The notes under the pieces were generated by a model, which saw only the letters and a list, made by a program, of their open reading frames with translations, had not been told where the DNA came from and made no database searches. A program made the translations under genes and the position numbers. A stretch of 64,000 bases of DNA, taken from the NCBI GenBank assembly GCA_963790575.1, contig CAWBPD010000001.1, forward strand, positions 62,001-126,000. The letters are read 5' to 3'. The DNA comes from CAVTSA01 sp963790575. GTDB taxonomy: Bacteria; Chloroflexota; Dormibacteria; Dormibacterales; Dormibacteraceae. Positions 20,201 to 27,027 of this stretch are shown in pieces (the stretch's first letter is position 1; each line of letters begins with the position of its first letter).

Positions 20201-20513
20201 CCGGCCCGGTCGTGAGCTGGAGGGTGGCCGCCCCTTTCGGACAGAGCCGGCCCCGGCTGATCGGTGAGTCGGGGTCGCCCTCGATCTGCACCACCTTCTC
20301 GTCTTTGACGTAGACGTTCTGCGCGCACCCCACTCCGCAGTACGGGCAGACCGACTTCACCACCCGGTCGGCGGTCGCGGTGCGCGGCTGCAGCCGTGCA
20401 CTCTGAGCCGACTCGGCGGCGGTGCCCCGAGCGAAGCGGTCCTCCCCGCGCAGCTGCCGGAGCAGCGGCCACCGGTGCGGTCCCCTGGGTGCCCGTCCGT
20501 CGCTGTGATCCAT
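17262..20513 (-). CDS. fdhA: Formate dehydrogenase catalytic (molybdopterin) subunit, Cys type
   Basis: The enzyme oxidises formate to CO2 at a Mo/W bis-pterin centre. The 1083 residues begin with a conserved actinobacterial-type leader (GPHRWPLLRQL) and no twin-arginine signal, so a cytoplasmic site is likely. A CPYCGVGC 4Fe-4S cluster motif lies near residue 57, with its fourth Cys in RGRLCPKG. In NQARVCHSSTVAGLG the metal ligand is Cys194 (codon at 19932-19934), where many homologues have selenocysteine. The molybdopterin-dinucleotide-binding domain fills the last 150 residues (HIQEVKALTVD). It is followed directly by the FeS and NrfD genes. Confidence 0.93.
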   Translation of the reverse strand: MDHSDGRAPRGPHRWPLLRQLRGEDRFARGTAAESAQSARLQPRTATADRVVKSVCPYCGVGCAQNVYVKDEKVVQIEGDPDSPISRGRLCPKGAATLQLTTGPAREHSVLYRRPHGTEWERLDLDTAMGMVADRVIETRRQNWAWEQDGHRVRRTLGIASLGGATLDNEENYLIKKLHTALGVVQVENQARVCHSSTVAGLGTSFGRGGATTCMQDLQHSDCIMIEGSNFAEAHPVGFQWVMEAKARGATVIHVDPRFSRTSALADIFVPIRAGTDIAFLGGIINWVLTHDRWFKEYVLHYTNAATIVKEEFSDTEDGDGLFSGLDAESGHYDTSTWQYQGMEVQSAAGEREQTRKTIQAGHSESHGSGGAAMRGTPETDPTLQHERCVFQILKRHYARYTSEAVHEICGIPTQLFEQICQILADSSGPDRTSAFVYAVGWTQHTVGAQYIRAASVLQLLLGNIGRPGGGIQALRGHASIQGSTDTATLFNLLPGYLPMPHAQSHESLEDYVRGEETEKGYWANMRAYLVSLLKAYWGDAATGENDYCFDYIPRLTGSHGTYDTALAQVAGTCKGFFLMGENPAVGSANTRLQRFGMANLDWLVVRDFSLIESATWWKDGPEIESGEMRTENIATEVFFFPAAAHTEKNGSFTNTNRLLQWHFEAQEPEGDARSDLWFMYHLGLKIRERLSGSQDEMDRPILDLRWEYPTEGPIAEPSAEAVLAEMSGWDQDGKPLSSYEELKGDGSTVCGCWIYCGVYADGVNQAARRKSWREQNWLGPEWAWTWPANRHILYNRVSAAPDGKPWSERKSLIWWDAKEGKWTGHDVPDFPPQKAPDFQPPEGARGPEALSGTDAFIMQADGRGWLYVPAGLTDGPLPTHYEPEESPLPNALYSQRRNPVRQLFSHDLNRYQPSGGEPGGEVYPYVATTYRLTEQFTAGGMSRWSPYLAELQPEFFCEISPELARERGLEHLGWATIISARNAIEARVLVTDRMAPIRAGGRVIHQIGLPFHWGPNGYTTGDAVNELTSVALDPNVHIQEVKALTVDIRPGRRPRGPEREQLVEAYRQRAGITADTGREVAR

Positions 20514-20518
20514 CGCCG

Positions 20519-21046
20519 CTAGGCGTGCTGATCGGTGGCGTGCTTCGCGCTCAACTTTTGAGCCGCGTGCTCCGCCAGCTCGAGCGCGTGCTTCTCCTGG
20601 CTCAGAGTCGAGTCGATGAGCCCTACCGCGTCCTGGTTGCCCTGCGCGTCAGCCATCGCCCGCAGCGCCTCGTAGGTCGCGATCTCCGCGTGCTCGGTGG
20701 CGGCGGCGGCGGTCGCGACGACCAGGTCTCGCCGGTCCTCGCTGGTCCTCGACTTGAGCTCGCTGTGGGTCTGGGTGAGGCCGTCCATGACCGGGTTGTG
20801 CCCGGGAGATGGTTGCGCTCCGAAGCACTCGAAGAGCCGCTCCACGTTGCGAACATGCTCGCGGGTCTCCTCAAGGTGGTGTGAGAGGCTTTCCTTCAGG
20901 GTCTGGTCGTGCGCCTCTTCGATGAGCTGGGGGATGGTGCTGACCAAGGTGTGCTCGGTGGCCAGGGCGGCTCCCAACAGCGTGGGGAAGGGCTCGGCCG
21001 GCATCTCTGGGTCCCCTCCGACCGCCTTGTTGAACACCTTCTTCAT
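20519..21046 (-). CDS. Ferritin-like DUF892 (YciE/YciF-type) protein
   Basis: A 175-residue helical protein with two ferritin-like helix pairs. Candidate metal ligands are in ATEHTLVSTIPQLIEEAHDQ, HHLEETREHVRNVERLFE and ATEHAEIATYEALRAM. This pattern matches the YciE/YciF stress family; most members bind a di-iron or di-manganese centre of unclear use. ATG 21046 is supported by GGAGG upstream. The gene ends 5 bp before the formate dehydrogenase start, so it probably leads that operon. A TGATA-N7-TATCA palindrome lies 36 bp upstream. Confidence 0.8.
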   Translation of the reverse strand: MKKVFNKAVGGDPEMPAEPFPTLLGAALATEHTLVSTIPQLIEEAHDQTLKESLSHHLEETREHVRNVERLFECFGAQPSPGHNPVMDGLTQTHSELKSRTSEDRRDLVVATAAAATEHAEIATYEALRAMADAQGNQDAVGLIDSTLSQEKHALELAEHAAQKLSAKHATDQHA

Positions 21047-21081
21047 CGGATCCTCCGTGCCTGCGAGGATGGCCCCTAACT

Positions 21082-21098
21082 TGATAGTGATCGTATCA
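21082..21098. promoter_or_regulatory. TGATA-N7-TATCA operator candidate, site 1
   Basis: TGATAGTGATCGTATCA: perfect 5-bp arms with a 7-base spacer, upstream of the ferritin-like/formate dehydrogenase operon. A second symmetry, GTGAT-CGT-ATCAC, is nested in it. Matching 17-bp sites occur at 32279 and 50485, with weaker ones at 21233 and 48674. Confidence 0.5.
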
Positions 21099-21105
21099 CC
21101 AAACA

Positions 21106-21222
21106 CAGATCGTCTTCACCTTCGAGAACCGGCTCTCTGGCCAGCGAGTCGCGGTCCTGGCCGCCGACGGCGTGGAGCGGGTGGTGGAGGAGGCCGGCTC
21201 ACGCCTGACGGGACCATTCTGA
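21106..21222 (+). pseudogene. Possible remnant of a PfpI/DJ-1-type protein
   Basis: An open stretch without a start codon reads RLSGQRVAVLAADGVERVVEEAG and stops at 21222. The LSGxRVAxLxADGVE part resembles the N-terminus of PfpI/DJ-1 (type-1 glutamine amidotransferase-like) proteins and of large-catalase C-terminal domains. Sequence expected after it is missing. It may be a relic, or a chance similarity in GC-rich DNA. Confidence 0.3.
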
Positions 21223-21227
21223 ATGGT
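21213..21227. promoter_or_regulatory. Perfect inverted repeat ACCATTC-T-GAATGGT
   Basis: Seven-base arms are separated by one base in the divergent promoter region between the ferritin-like and ChaB-like genes. A regulator site or small hairpin is possible; the binding protein is unknown. Confidence 0.4.
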
Positions 21228-21232
21228 GAATG

Positions 21233-21249
21233 TGATATCGGCGGTATAA
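21233..21249. promoter_or_regulatory. TGATA-N7-TATAA operator candidate, site 2
   Basis: TGATATCGGCGGTATAA matches the 17-bp palindrome with one change in the right arm. It ends 44 bp before the ChaB-like start, so sites 1 and 2 flank a divergent promoter region. Confidence 0.35.
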
Positions 21250-21293
21250 TCAACGATTGATCTACGGCGGCTGACTCAAAGGAGGAAGCACAG

Positions 21294-21665
21294 ATGCCAG
21301 GTCGCAGAGGAATGCCGGACACGATCAAGCGCTCCGACAAGAAGGCGCAGCGAACGTGGCAGGAGACGCACGACAGCGCGATCGAACAGTATGGGGAAGG
21401 ACGGCGCGCGCAGCAGACGGCGTACGCGTCGCTGAAGCACGGCTATGAGAAGGTGGGCGACCACTGGGAGGCGAAAGCCCACAAGGGTCCGTCGGATTCA
21501 CGGGCGGCCCGCGGATGGAATGAGCCCGGCGGCCACACCCACGGCGGCGTGAACGTGAATCAGCCCAAGGAAGTACTGATGGAGCGGGCGCGCTCGCTGG
21601 AGATCCGCGGTCGCTCCCGCATGAGCAAGGAGGAGCTCGCCGACGCCATCGCCAGGCGCCAGTAA
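21294..21665 (+). CDS. ChaB-family protein with C-terminal SAP/Rho-N-like segment
   Basis: A 123-residue basic protein. The first 80 residues follow the ChaB pattern (RSDKKAQRTWQETHDSAIEQYGEGRRAQQTAYASLKHGYEKVG with DHWEAK), named for a putative regulator of the ChaA cation antiporter. The last 30 residues (MERARSLEIRGRSRMSKEELADAI) look like a SAP or Rho-N nucleic-acid-binding helix pair, a combination seen in high-GC Gram-positive ChaB proteins. AAAGGAGG lies 8 bp before ATG 21294. The DUF2267 gene follows after 21 bp, likely in the same operon. Confidence 0.8.
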   Translation: MPGRRGMPDTIKRSDKKAQRTWQETHDSAIEQYGEGRRAQQTAYASLKHGYEKVGDHWEAKAHKGPSDSRAARGWNEPGGHTHGGVNVNQPKEVLMERARSLEIRGRSRMSKEELADAIARRQ

Positions 21666-21686
21666 CGCGAGCCGGAGGAGATCGGC

Positions 21687-22139
21687 ATGAGCCTCGGTGT
21701 GGTCGATGAGAAGGCACTGTTGGACGGCATCGTCCGGCGCACCGGGCTCTCCCGCGATGAGGCCCGCCAGGCGGCCACGGTGATCGCCGGCGAGCTGGGC
21801 GAGGCGCTGACCTGGGGCGAGGCGTCCAACGTCGCTGACCGGCTGTCGGGCGAACCGGCGCGCGCGATGCGCGACGCCGCGGCGACCACGGGAGGCTCGA
21901 ACCGGTACAGCCCCGAGATGTTTTTGCGCATCATCGGCGAACGGCTGGGCACCGACACCGCCGGCGCCGAGGTGCGTGTGGTGGCGGTGTTGCTGGCGCT
22001 GCGGGAGCTGCTGCCAAGGGACCGGTTCGCGGCCATCGTGGAGGAGCTACCCAACCACGGGGCTTTGCTGGGCGGTCCGGTGGAAGGTCGCGCTCGACCC
22101 GACGAACCTCCCGCCGGCGGGACACGGGCGGAACAGTGA
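21687..22139 (+). CDS. DUF2267 family protein
   Basis: A 150-residue soluble helical protein with the DUF2267 pattern: an N-terminal helix pair (LLDGIVRRTGLSRDEARQAATVIAGELGEALTWGEA) followed by a second related module (RYSPEMFLRIIGERLG, then VVAVLLALRELLPRDRF). Members often sit beside stress and PRC-barrel genes, and their biochemical role is unknown. A GGAGGAG site precedes ATG 21687. It is convergent with the glycosyltransferase operon; the gap contains the GGTGCACC repeat. Confidence 0.82.
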   Translation: MSLGVVDEKALLDGIVRRTGLSRDEARQAATVIAGELGEALTWGEASNVADRLSGEPARAMRDAAATTGGSNRYSPEMFLRIIGERLGTDTAGAEVRVVAVLLALRELLPRDRFAAIVEELPNHGALLGGPVEGRARPDEPPAGGTRAEQ

Positions 22140-22140
22140 G

Positions 22141-22212
22141 ACCCGTTGGTGCACCAAGAGCGCCTGAGCTCCGGGCAGGCAAACCAGGCGATTGCTGCAC
22201 CAACGGCCCACG
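22141..22212. repeat. Intergenic palindromic repeat, second location
   Basis: CCCGTTGGTGCACCAA at 22142 and TGCTGCACCAACGGCCC near 22194 belong to the family seen at 9001-9110. Together they can form CCGTTGGTGCACCAACGG-type hairpins. They lie between the convergent DUF2267 and glycosyltransferase genes, where they could also limit read-through. Confidence 0.7.
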
Positions 22213-22223
22213 GATGACCGTCA

Positions 22224-23108
22224 CTACGCCGGCAAGCGACCGTCGGCGCCGCTCCGGCCAGGCGGCTCTTCGAGCAGGAGTAGGTCCTCTTCCACCGCGA
22301 CCGGCAGCGCTCGACGCTCGTGGGCGATCCAGCGCCAGTCCAGGGCCGCCATCGCGAGCGCGGCGGCCGCGTCGCGGGGCCGGCTCTTGCTGACCAGCGC
22401 CAGCGTGCGCCGGGCGGCCGACGCCGGTCGCCGGCGCAGCCAGGTCACCCAGAGCTGGTTGCGCAACTCGGTGCGGGACCGGAAGCGGGGGGCCCGGCGC
22501 TCCGGAAAGTGGTGGGCGACGATGTCCTCCGCGTAGATCAGCTCCCAGCCCGCCGCGCGCAGGTCGAGGGCCAGCAGCTCCTCCTCGCCGCCGACGCCCA
22601 GACGCTGCTGGAATCCGCCCGCCTCCCAGAACGCCTTCCGGCGCACGATAGCGGCGCAGGCCAGGAAACCGAGCACCCGTGGCCCGGGAAGGTCGGCCAG
22701 CGGCGGCAGGGGGCTGACGGCCATGACGGCGGAAACAGGGTCCAGCCGGCCTTGGGGCTCCACCAGCACCCGGCCCGCGACCAGTCCCAACCGGGGATGG
22801 CGCTCGAACATCCCCTCGGCCGCGGGCAGGGCGGCCGGCTCCCACCAGGAGTCGTCGTCGCAGAACGCCACCAGGTCGGTATCGAGGCGGCGGACGCCGC
22901 GATTGCGGGCGGCGCCGCCCTGGTTGGTGCCCAGGGCCAGCACCTGGACCCAGGGGTGCTGCTCGTGCACCGCCAGACAGGTGTCGTCGGTGGACCCGTT
23001 GTCCACCACCACCACCGGGGGGTGACCAGGGAGCGGGCGCAGGTGGTCCAAGGTCTCCAGGAGCCGCTGCCGCCGGTTGCGGGTGACGATCACCACCCCG
23101 ATGGTCAC
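22224..23108 (-). CDS. Family 2 glycosyltransferase
   Basis: A 294-residue GT-A enzyme that transfers a sugar from a nucleotide donor. It starts VTIGVVIVTRNR, followed by VVVVDNGSTDDT (donor-binding) near residue 40. FCDDDSWW near residue 90 carries the DxD-type metal motif, and GVGGEEELLALDLRAAGW near 190 is the acceptor-side acidic motif. No membrane spans were seen. The GTG start at 23108 overlaps the preceding GT9 stop as GTGA. It is the last gene of the minus-strand glycoconjugate operon. Confidence 0.87.
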   Translation of the reverse strand: MTIGVVIVTRNRRQRLLETLDHLRPLPGHPPVVVVDNGSTDDTCLAVHEQHPWVQVLALGTNQGGAARNRGVRRLDTDLVAFCDDDSWWEPAALPAAEGMFERHPRLGLVAGRVLVEPQGRLDPVSAVMAVSPLPPLADLPGPRVLGFLACAAIVRRKAFWEAGGFQQRLGVGGEEELLALDLRAAGWELIYAEDIVAHHFPERRAPRFRSRTELRNQLWVTWLRRRPASAARRTLALVSKSRPRDAAAALAMAALDWRWIAHERRALPVAVEEDLLLLEEPPGRSGADGRLPA

Positions 23109-24055
23109 GCGGCGCCTCGCGACGCGTCCCGAATACGAGCCAGCGCACCGATCACCTCGTCGGTGGTGATGGCGAGCAGTCCGGGGTCGGGCGTGGTGCC
23201 GAGCGGGTCCCCGGTCCTGCCCTTCCACAGGACCAGGTGGCGGCGTCCGGGCGGGGGTCCCCAGCGCTCCGGCGGCGAGGGTCCGAACAACAGCACCGAG
23301 GGCCGGTCCAGCGCCGTCGCCAGGTGGGCCACACCGGTGTCGCCGCACACCACCCGACCGGCGGCGGCCACGGTCCCCGCCAGATCGAGCACGTTCGACG
23401 GCCGGCGGACGCAGGCCTGAGGCAGAGCGGCGCGGCACCGCACCTCTTCGGCGAGGGTCTCCTCGCCGGCGCCGCAGGTGATGAGGACCGGGCGTCCGCG
23501 CCGAACCTCGGCGCGGGCGACCTGGGCCCAGCGGTCTGCCGGCCAGCGCCGGGCCGCCGCCTTGGCACCCGGGTGGAGCAGCGTGGTCCCATCGGGAACC
23601 GCGACCGGCGGCAACCGCTCGGGATCGAGGAAGAGGTCGCCCGGGTCGGCCTCGATGTCGAAGGCCCGCAGCAGCCGGCACCAGCGCTCGACCTCATGCT
23701 CCTGCTCGCGCCAGACGGGGCCGGACGCGCTCTCTCCAATCGCCGGGTGCCGGAAGGCGAGCAGCCGGTCTGGGGCGGTCGCCAGCAGCAGCCGGTGGCT
23801 CTCGGGTCCCCGCCCGTGGAGGTTGACGGCGACCTCCGGGTGCCGGCAGTCGACAGAGCCCGCCAGGTCGGACACCGGAAGCACCGCGTCGAGGTCGACG
23901 GCGGCGTGGGCGAGGGGTGCCAAGGTGGCGGGCGCGGCCAGGAGCCGGGTGGCCCGCGGGAAGGCGGTCGCGAGAGCGCGCAACGCGGGGATCACGGTCA
24001 GCAGGTCACCGAGTCCGAGCGCGCGCAGCGCGACCACGGTCCGGCGAGGGCTCAT
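23105..24055 (-). CDS. Family 9 glycosyltransferase (heptosyltransferase-like)
   Basis: A 316-residue GT-B enzyme of the ADP-heptose:LPS heptosyltransferase family. Family features are the N-terminal ALGLGDLLTVIPALRAL, the central LLHPGAKAAARRWPADRWAQVAR and the C-terminal VVCGDTGVAHLATAL donor loop. In proteobacteria GT9 builds the LPS inner core. This genome looks monoderm-like, so the acceptor is probably a different glycan or a lipid. Linkage to hldE, gmhA and gmhB strongly suggests a heptose donor. Both ends overlap the neighbouring genes. Confidence 0.88.
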   Translation of the reverse strand: MSPRRTVVALRALGLGDLLTVIPALRALATAFPRATRLLAAPATLAPLAHAAVDLDAVLPVSDLAGSVDCRHPEVAVNLHGRGPESHRLLLATAPDRLLAFRHPAIGESASGPVWREQEHEVERWCRLLRAFDIEADPGDLFLDPERLPPVAVPDGTTLLHPGAKAAARRWPADRWAQVARAEVRRGRPVLITCGAGEETLAEEVRCRAALPQACVRRPSNVLDLAGTVAAAGRVVCGDTGVAHLATALDRPSVLLFGPSPPERWGPPPGRRHLVLWKGRTGDPLGTTPDPGLLAITTDEVIGALARIRDASRGAA

Positions 24056-24738
24056 GGCCAGGAGGGTTCGGTGGCGCGGGCGATCACCAGCTCGCGGACC
24101 TCGCAGCCGGCCGGCTGCTCGAGCGCGAAGAGCACGGCCTCGGCTACGTTGCGCGGGTCGTTGAGGTCGGCGTCGGGTCCGGGCCGGTACCGCGCGTCGC
24201 GGTCGTCGAAGAAGTGGGTCGCCATGCCGCCCGGGATCAGGAGCGTGACGCCGACACGCCCCGCCAGCTCGGCGGCCAGGGACTGTGTGAAGCCCACCAT
24301 CCCGAACTTGCTGGCGCAGTAGGCGGTGGCTTCGGGAAGGGCCCTGCGGCCGAGCGTGGAGGCGACCGTCACCACCCGGCCACCGCCGGCCTCCAGATGC
24401 GCGATGGCGGCGCGGATGACGGCCGCGTTCCCGAGCAGGTTGACCGCGATCACCCGCTCCCAGGCTTGCGGATCCGTACTCTCCAGCGGTCCGCAAGCGT
24501 CGATTCCGGCCGCCGCCACCACGCCCACCAGGTGACCCGGAAGGTGATGACATATGTTCTCGACCAGGGTCTCGACGCGCCGGGTCTCAGCCAGGTCCAC
24601 GACCTCGTGGTGGAACTCCTCGGCCGGCTTGCGGTCGAGGACCACCGGGTGGCCGCCTCGCTCACGGATGGCGGTCGCGACGGCGCGTCCGAGCCCGGAG
24701 GCGCCACCGGTCACGATCACGGAGTCAGTTGCCTGCAT
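24052..24738 (-). CDS. Classical short-chain dehydrogenase/reductase (SDR)
   Basis: A 228-residue NAD(P)-dependent oxidoreductase with TGGASGLG (cofactor loop, about residues 11-18), VVAAAGID and the catalytic Ser in VASTLG. YCASK (YxxxK) is also present, and LIPGGMATHF follows. It is a short classical SDR, not the extended type that includes the heptose epimerase HldD, so it more likely oxidises or reduces a sugar or carrier hydroxyl. ATG 24738 is preferred over TTG 24741. It overlaps hldE by 14 bp and GT9 by 4 bp. Confidence 0.88.
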   Translation of the reverse strand: MQATDSVIVTGGASGLGRAVATAIRERGGHPVVLDRKPAEEFHHEVVDLAETRRVETLVENICHHLPGHLVGVVAAAGIDACGPLESTDPQAWERVIAVNLLGNAAVIRAAIAHLEAGGGRVVTVASTLGRRALPEATAYCASKFGMVGFTQSLAAELAGRVGVTLLIPGGMATHFFDDRDARYRPGPDADLNDPRNVAEAVLFALEQPAGCEVRELVIARATEPSWP

Positions 24739-26107
24739 CAAGCGCCATCTCCTCGATCAGTCGCGTGGTGGAGTGTCCGTCCAGGTGGGGGAGCAGCATC
24801 ACCTCGCCGCCCCAGCTCCGGAGCACCTCCCGCTCGGGGAGCGGGCGACCCCGGTACTCGCCTCCCTTGACGAAGAGGTCGGGCCGCAGACGGCGCAGCG
24901 TTTCCGCCGGGGTCGGCTCGTCGAAGATCGCCACCGCATCCACCCAGCGCAGTGAAGCCAGCACCCGGGCCCGGTCGACCTCGGAGTTCAACGGGCGTCC
25001 CGCTCCCTTCAAGGCGCGGACGCTGTGGTCCGAGTTGACAAGAACGATGAGGGCGTCGCCCAGCCCGCGGGCCGCCTCCAGCATCCGGACGTGGCCCGCG
25101 TGAAGGACATCGAAACAACCGCCGGTCGCCACCACCCGGCCCCCGCCCGCCCGGACGCGTTCAGCGACACCCAGCGCTGCGTCCAGCCCGTCCGCGGTCG
25201 GGCAGACGGGCCGGCCCGGCGATGCGTCACGCCACCTGGCTGCCGCCCCTCCCTCAGCCACGAATTCCGATGCGCGCGCTACCGCGGACTCGATCGCCTC
25301 CTCGACGCTGGCCCCGGCCGCCAGCAGGCAGCCGGCGGATACGGCGAGGCTGTCGCCGGCCCCGCAGGGGTCGCCGTCCGCCACCAGCGGCGCGGGGACA
25401 CGGAGCGGCGTGTCGTCGCCGGTGACGAGGACCGCCCCGTCCGCCCCCAGGGTGATCGCCACCGCCTCGACCCGCCAGGTTCGGCGCAGCTCGCGGGCCC
25501 GGTGGGCGGCTTCCACCGTGTTCCTGCCGACCAGGCCCGACTCCCGGCGGTTGGGGGTTGCCAACCTCACCCCGGGGACCGGATCCGGCCCTCGCGGATG
25601 CGGGTCCCAGAGGACTGGAACCCGTGGCGTGACCCGGCGGAGGGCGGCCCGCACCCCCGGCACGGCCGCCATTCCGTAGCCGTAGTCGGAGACCACGACG
25701 GCGCCGCTGTCGCGGATCGCCTTCTGCACCCTGCCGCTCTCAGGTAGGGGACCCGGCCGGCCGGGTGCCTCGCTTCGATCGAGGCGGAGCAGCGTTTGGC
25801 CCGCGGCCCGCACGCGGAGCTTCTCGGGCGTCTTTCCCGCGCGGCCCAGGTCCAGTACCTCCACCCCGGCGTCCTCCAACAGACGGCGTAGACGGTGGCC
25901 GCCCTCGTCGTCGCAGAGCGCGGTCAGAAGGCGCACCGGCTGGCCGGAGCGGACGGCGAGGCAGGCGGCCAGGCCCGCGCCGCCCGGACGCGGGACTGAT
26001 CTCAGTCCATCCACCACCGGGACCGGGGCATCCGCCGCCAGTCTTTCGACGCGGCCTTCCAGGTCCTGGTCGAGGACCGCGTCCCCGACGACCAGGATCG
26101 GTTTCAT
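24725..26107 (-). CDS. hldE: Bifunctional heptose kinase/adenylyltransferase HldE (RfaE)
   Basis: It phosphorylates D-glycero-D-manno-heptose 7-phosphate at C1 and, after GmhB removes the 7-phosphate, adenylylates C1. The 460 residues comprise an N-terminal PfkB kinase (VGDAVLDQDLEG; RPGGAGLAACLA; GDPCGAGDSLA with the catalytic Asp, about residue 250). A nucleotidyltransferase follows, with TGGCFDVLHAGHVRML (about 335-350, the HxGH site) and LFVKGGEYRG. Domain order matches HldE. Together with the GmhA gene at 36681 and the GmhB domain near 34930 it completes the pathway to NDP-heptose. It overlaps both neighbours. Confidence 0.92.
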   Translation of the reverse strand: MKPILVVGDAVLDQDLEGRVERLAADAPVPVVDGLRSVPRPGGAGLAACLAVRSGQPVRLLTALCDDEGGHRLRRLLEDAGVEVLDLGRAGKTPEKLRVRAAGQTLLRLDRSEAPGRPGPLPESGRVQKAIRDSGAVVVSDYGYGMAAVPGVRAALRRVTPRVPVLWDPHPRGPDPVPGVRLATPNRRESGLVGRNTVEAAHRARELRRTWRVEAVAITLGADGAVLVTGDDTPLRVPAPLVADGDPCGAGDSLAVSAGCLLAAGASVEEAIESAVARASEFVAEGGAAARWRDASPGRPVCPTADGLDAALGVAERVRAGGGRVVATGGCFDVLHAGHVRMLEAARGLGDALIVLVNSDHSVRALKGAGRPLNSEVDRARVLASLRWVDAVAIFDEPTPAETLRRLRPDLFVKGGEYRGRPLPEREVLRSWGGEVMLLPHLDGHSTTRLIEEMALDAGN

Positions 26108-27027
26108 CGTTCAACCTCCGTCGTCAGCACCTGGTCCCAGTCGCGGAGAAAGCGGTCCAGCCCGTAGCGCGCGAGTGCGTACTCGCGGGCACGGTGCCCG
26201 ATCTCCCGGGCCCGGTCGGGTTCGCGCCGCAGCAGCTGGACCGCCTCCCGCAGCGTGGCCGGATTGGTGGAGACCACCCCGCAGCCGGTGGGCACCGCCT
26301 CCACCACCTCGGTGCTGGCGAACGCGACCACCGGCATCCCCAGGTGCATGGCCTCGATCAGGGACAGGCCGAGCGAGGTCCAGCGATAGGCGTGCAGGTA
26401 GAGCCGTCGCCGCGCCAGCTCGCGGTGCAGGCACGACTGCTTCAGGTTCTGATCGGTGCCGATCCCGAAGACGTCCACCGGCATCGGTCCCGCCAGTTCC
26501 GGGAGGAGGTCCACTCCCGCTACCCGCCGCCGGCGCTCCGGCTCGTTCACGACCACCGCGCAGCGCTCCAACTCGCCGGTGTAGGCGGGGCCGGGGTCGA
26601 CCACGCCGTGCTCGACCACCCGCACGCGCGCCTCCCCATTGTCCCAGAACAGGCGGTTGAAGTTGGTGACGTGGACGAGCAGGATCTCGCGCCGGCAGGC
26701 CAGGGGGTGGCGCATCTCCTCCACCGGGCCACGCGGGGTGTTGTGTTCCACGTAGACGGCGGGGACATCGATCCCGGGGCGCCGCCCGCCCAGCCACGCC
26801 GGCACCAGCTCGAGCTCCCGCGGGCGTTGCAGGAGCACCAGGTCGACGGGAGCGGTCTGAGCCTCCTCCCAGGACAGCTCCTTGACCGACGCCGGCCAGG
26901 TCCAGGTGGCGGCTCGCCCCAGGCCGTCGGGGCCGCGATCGGGCAGCACCGGGACCAGGTATTGATGGCGGCCCTGCACGAAGGCGGTGGTCCAGGAGCC
27001 GTGCACGTGCCACAGGAAGACGTTCAT
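26104..27027 (-). CDS. Glycosyltransferase, GT-B fold (family 4-like)
   Basis: A 307-residue enzyme starting MNVFLWHVHGSW. Motifs include VYVEHNTPRGPVEEMRHP in the N-terminal half, VTNFNRLFW, and a C-terminal RWTSLGLSLIEAMHLGMPVVAFASTEV, the donor-binding E-x7-E-like region of GT4 enzymes. GCGVVSTNP follows. The product is shorter than typical GT4 proteins but has both half-domains. The first ATG overlaps the upstream GT9 stop, and the stop overlaps the hldE start. Confidence 0.83.
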   Translation of the reverse strand: MNVFLWHVHGSWTTAFVQGRHQYLVPVLPDRGPDGLGRAATWTWPASVKELSWEEAQTAPVDLVLLQRPRELELVPAWLGGRRPGIDVPAVYVEHNTPRGPVEEMRHPLACRREILLVHVTNFNRLFWDNGEARVRVVEHGVVDPGPAYTGELERCAVVVNEPERRRRVAGVDLLPELAGPMPVDVFGIGTDQNLKQSCLHRELARRRLYLHAYRWTSLGLSLIEAMHLGMPVVAFASTEVVEAVPTGCGVVSTNPATLREAVQLLRREPDRAREIGHRAREYALARYGLDRFLRDWDQVLTTEVER

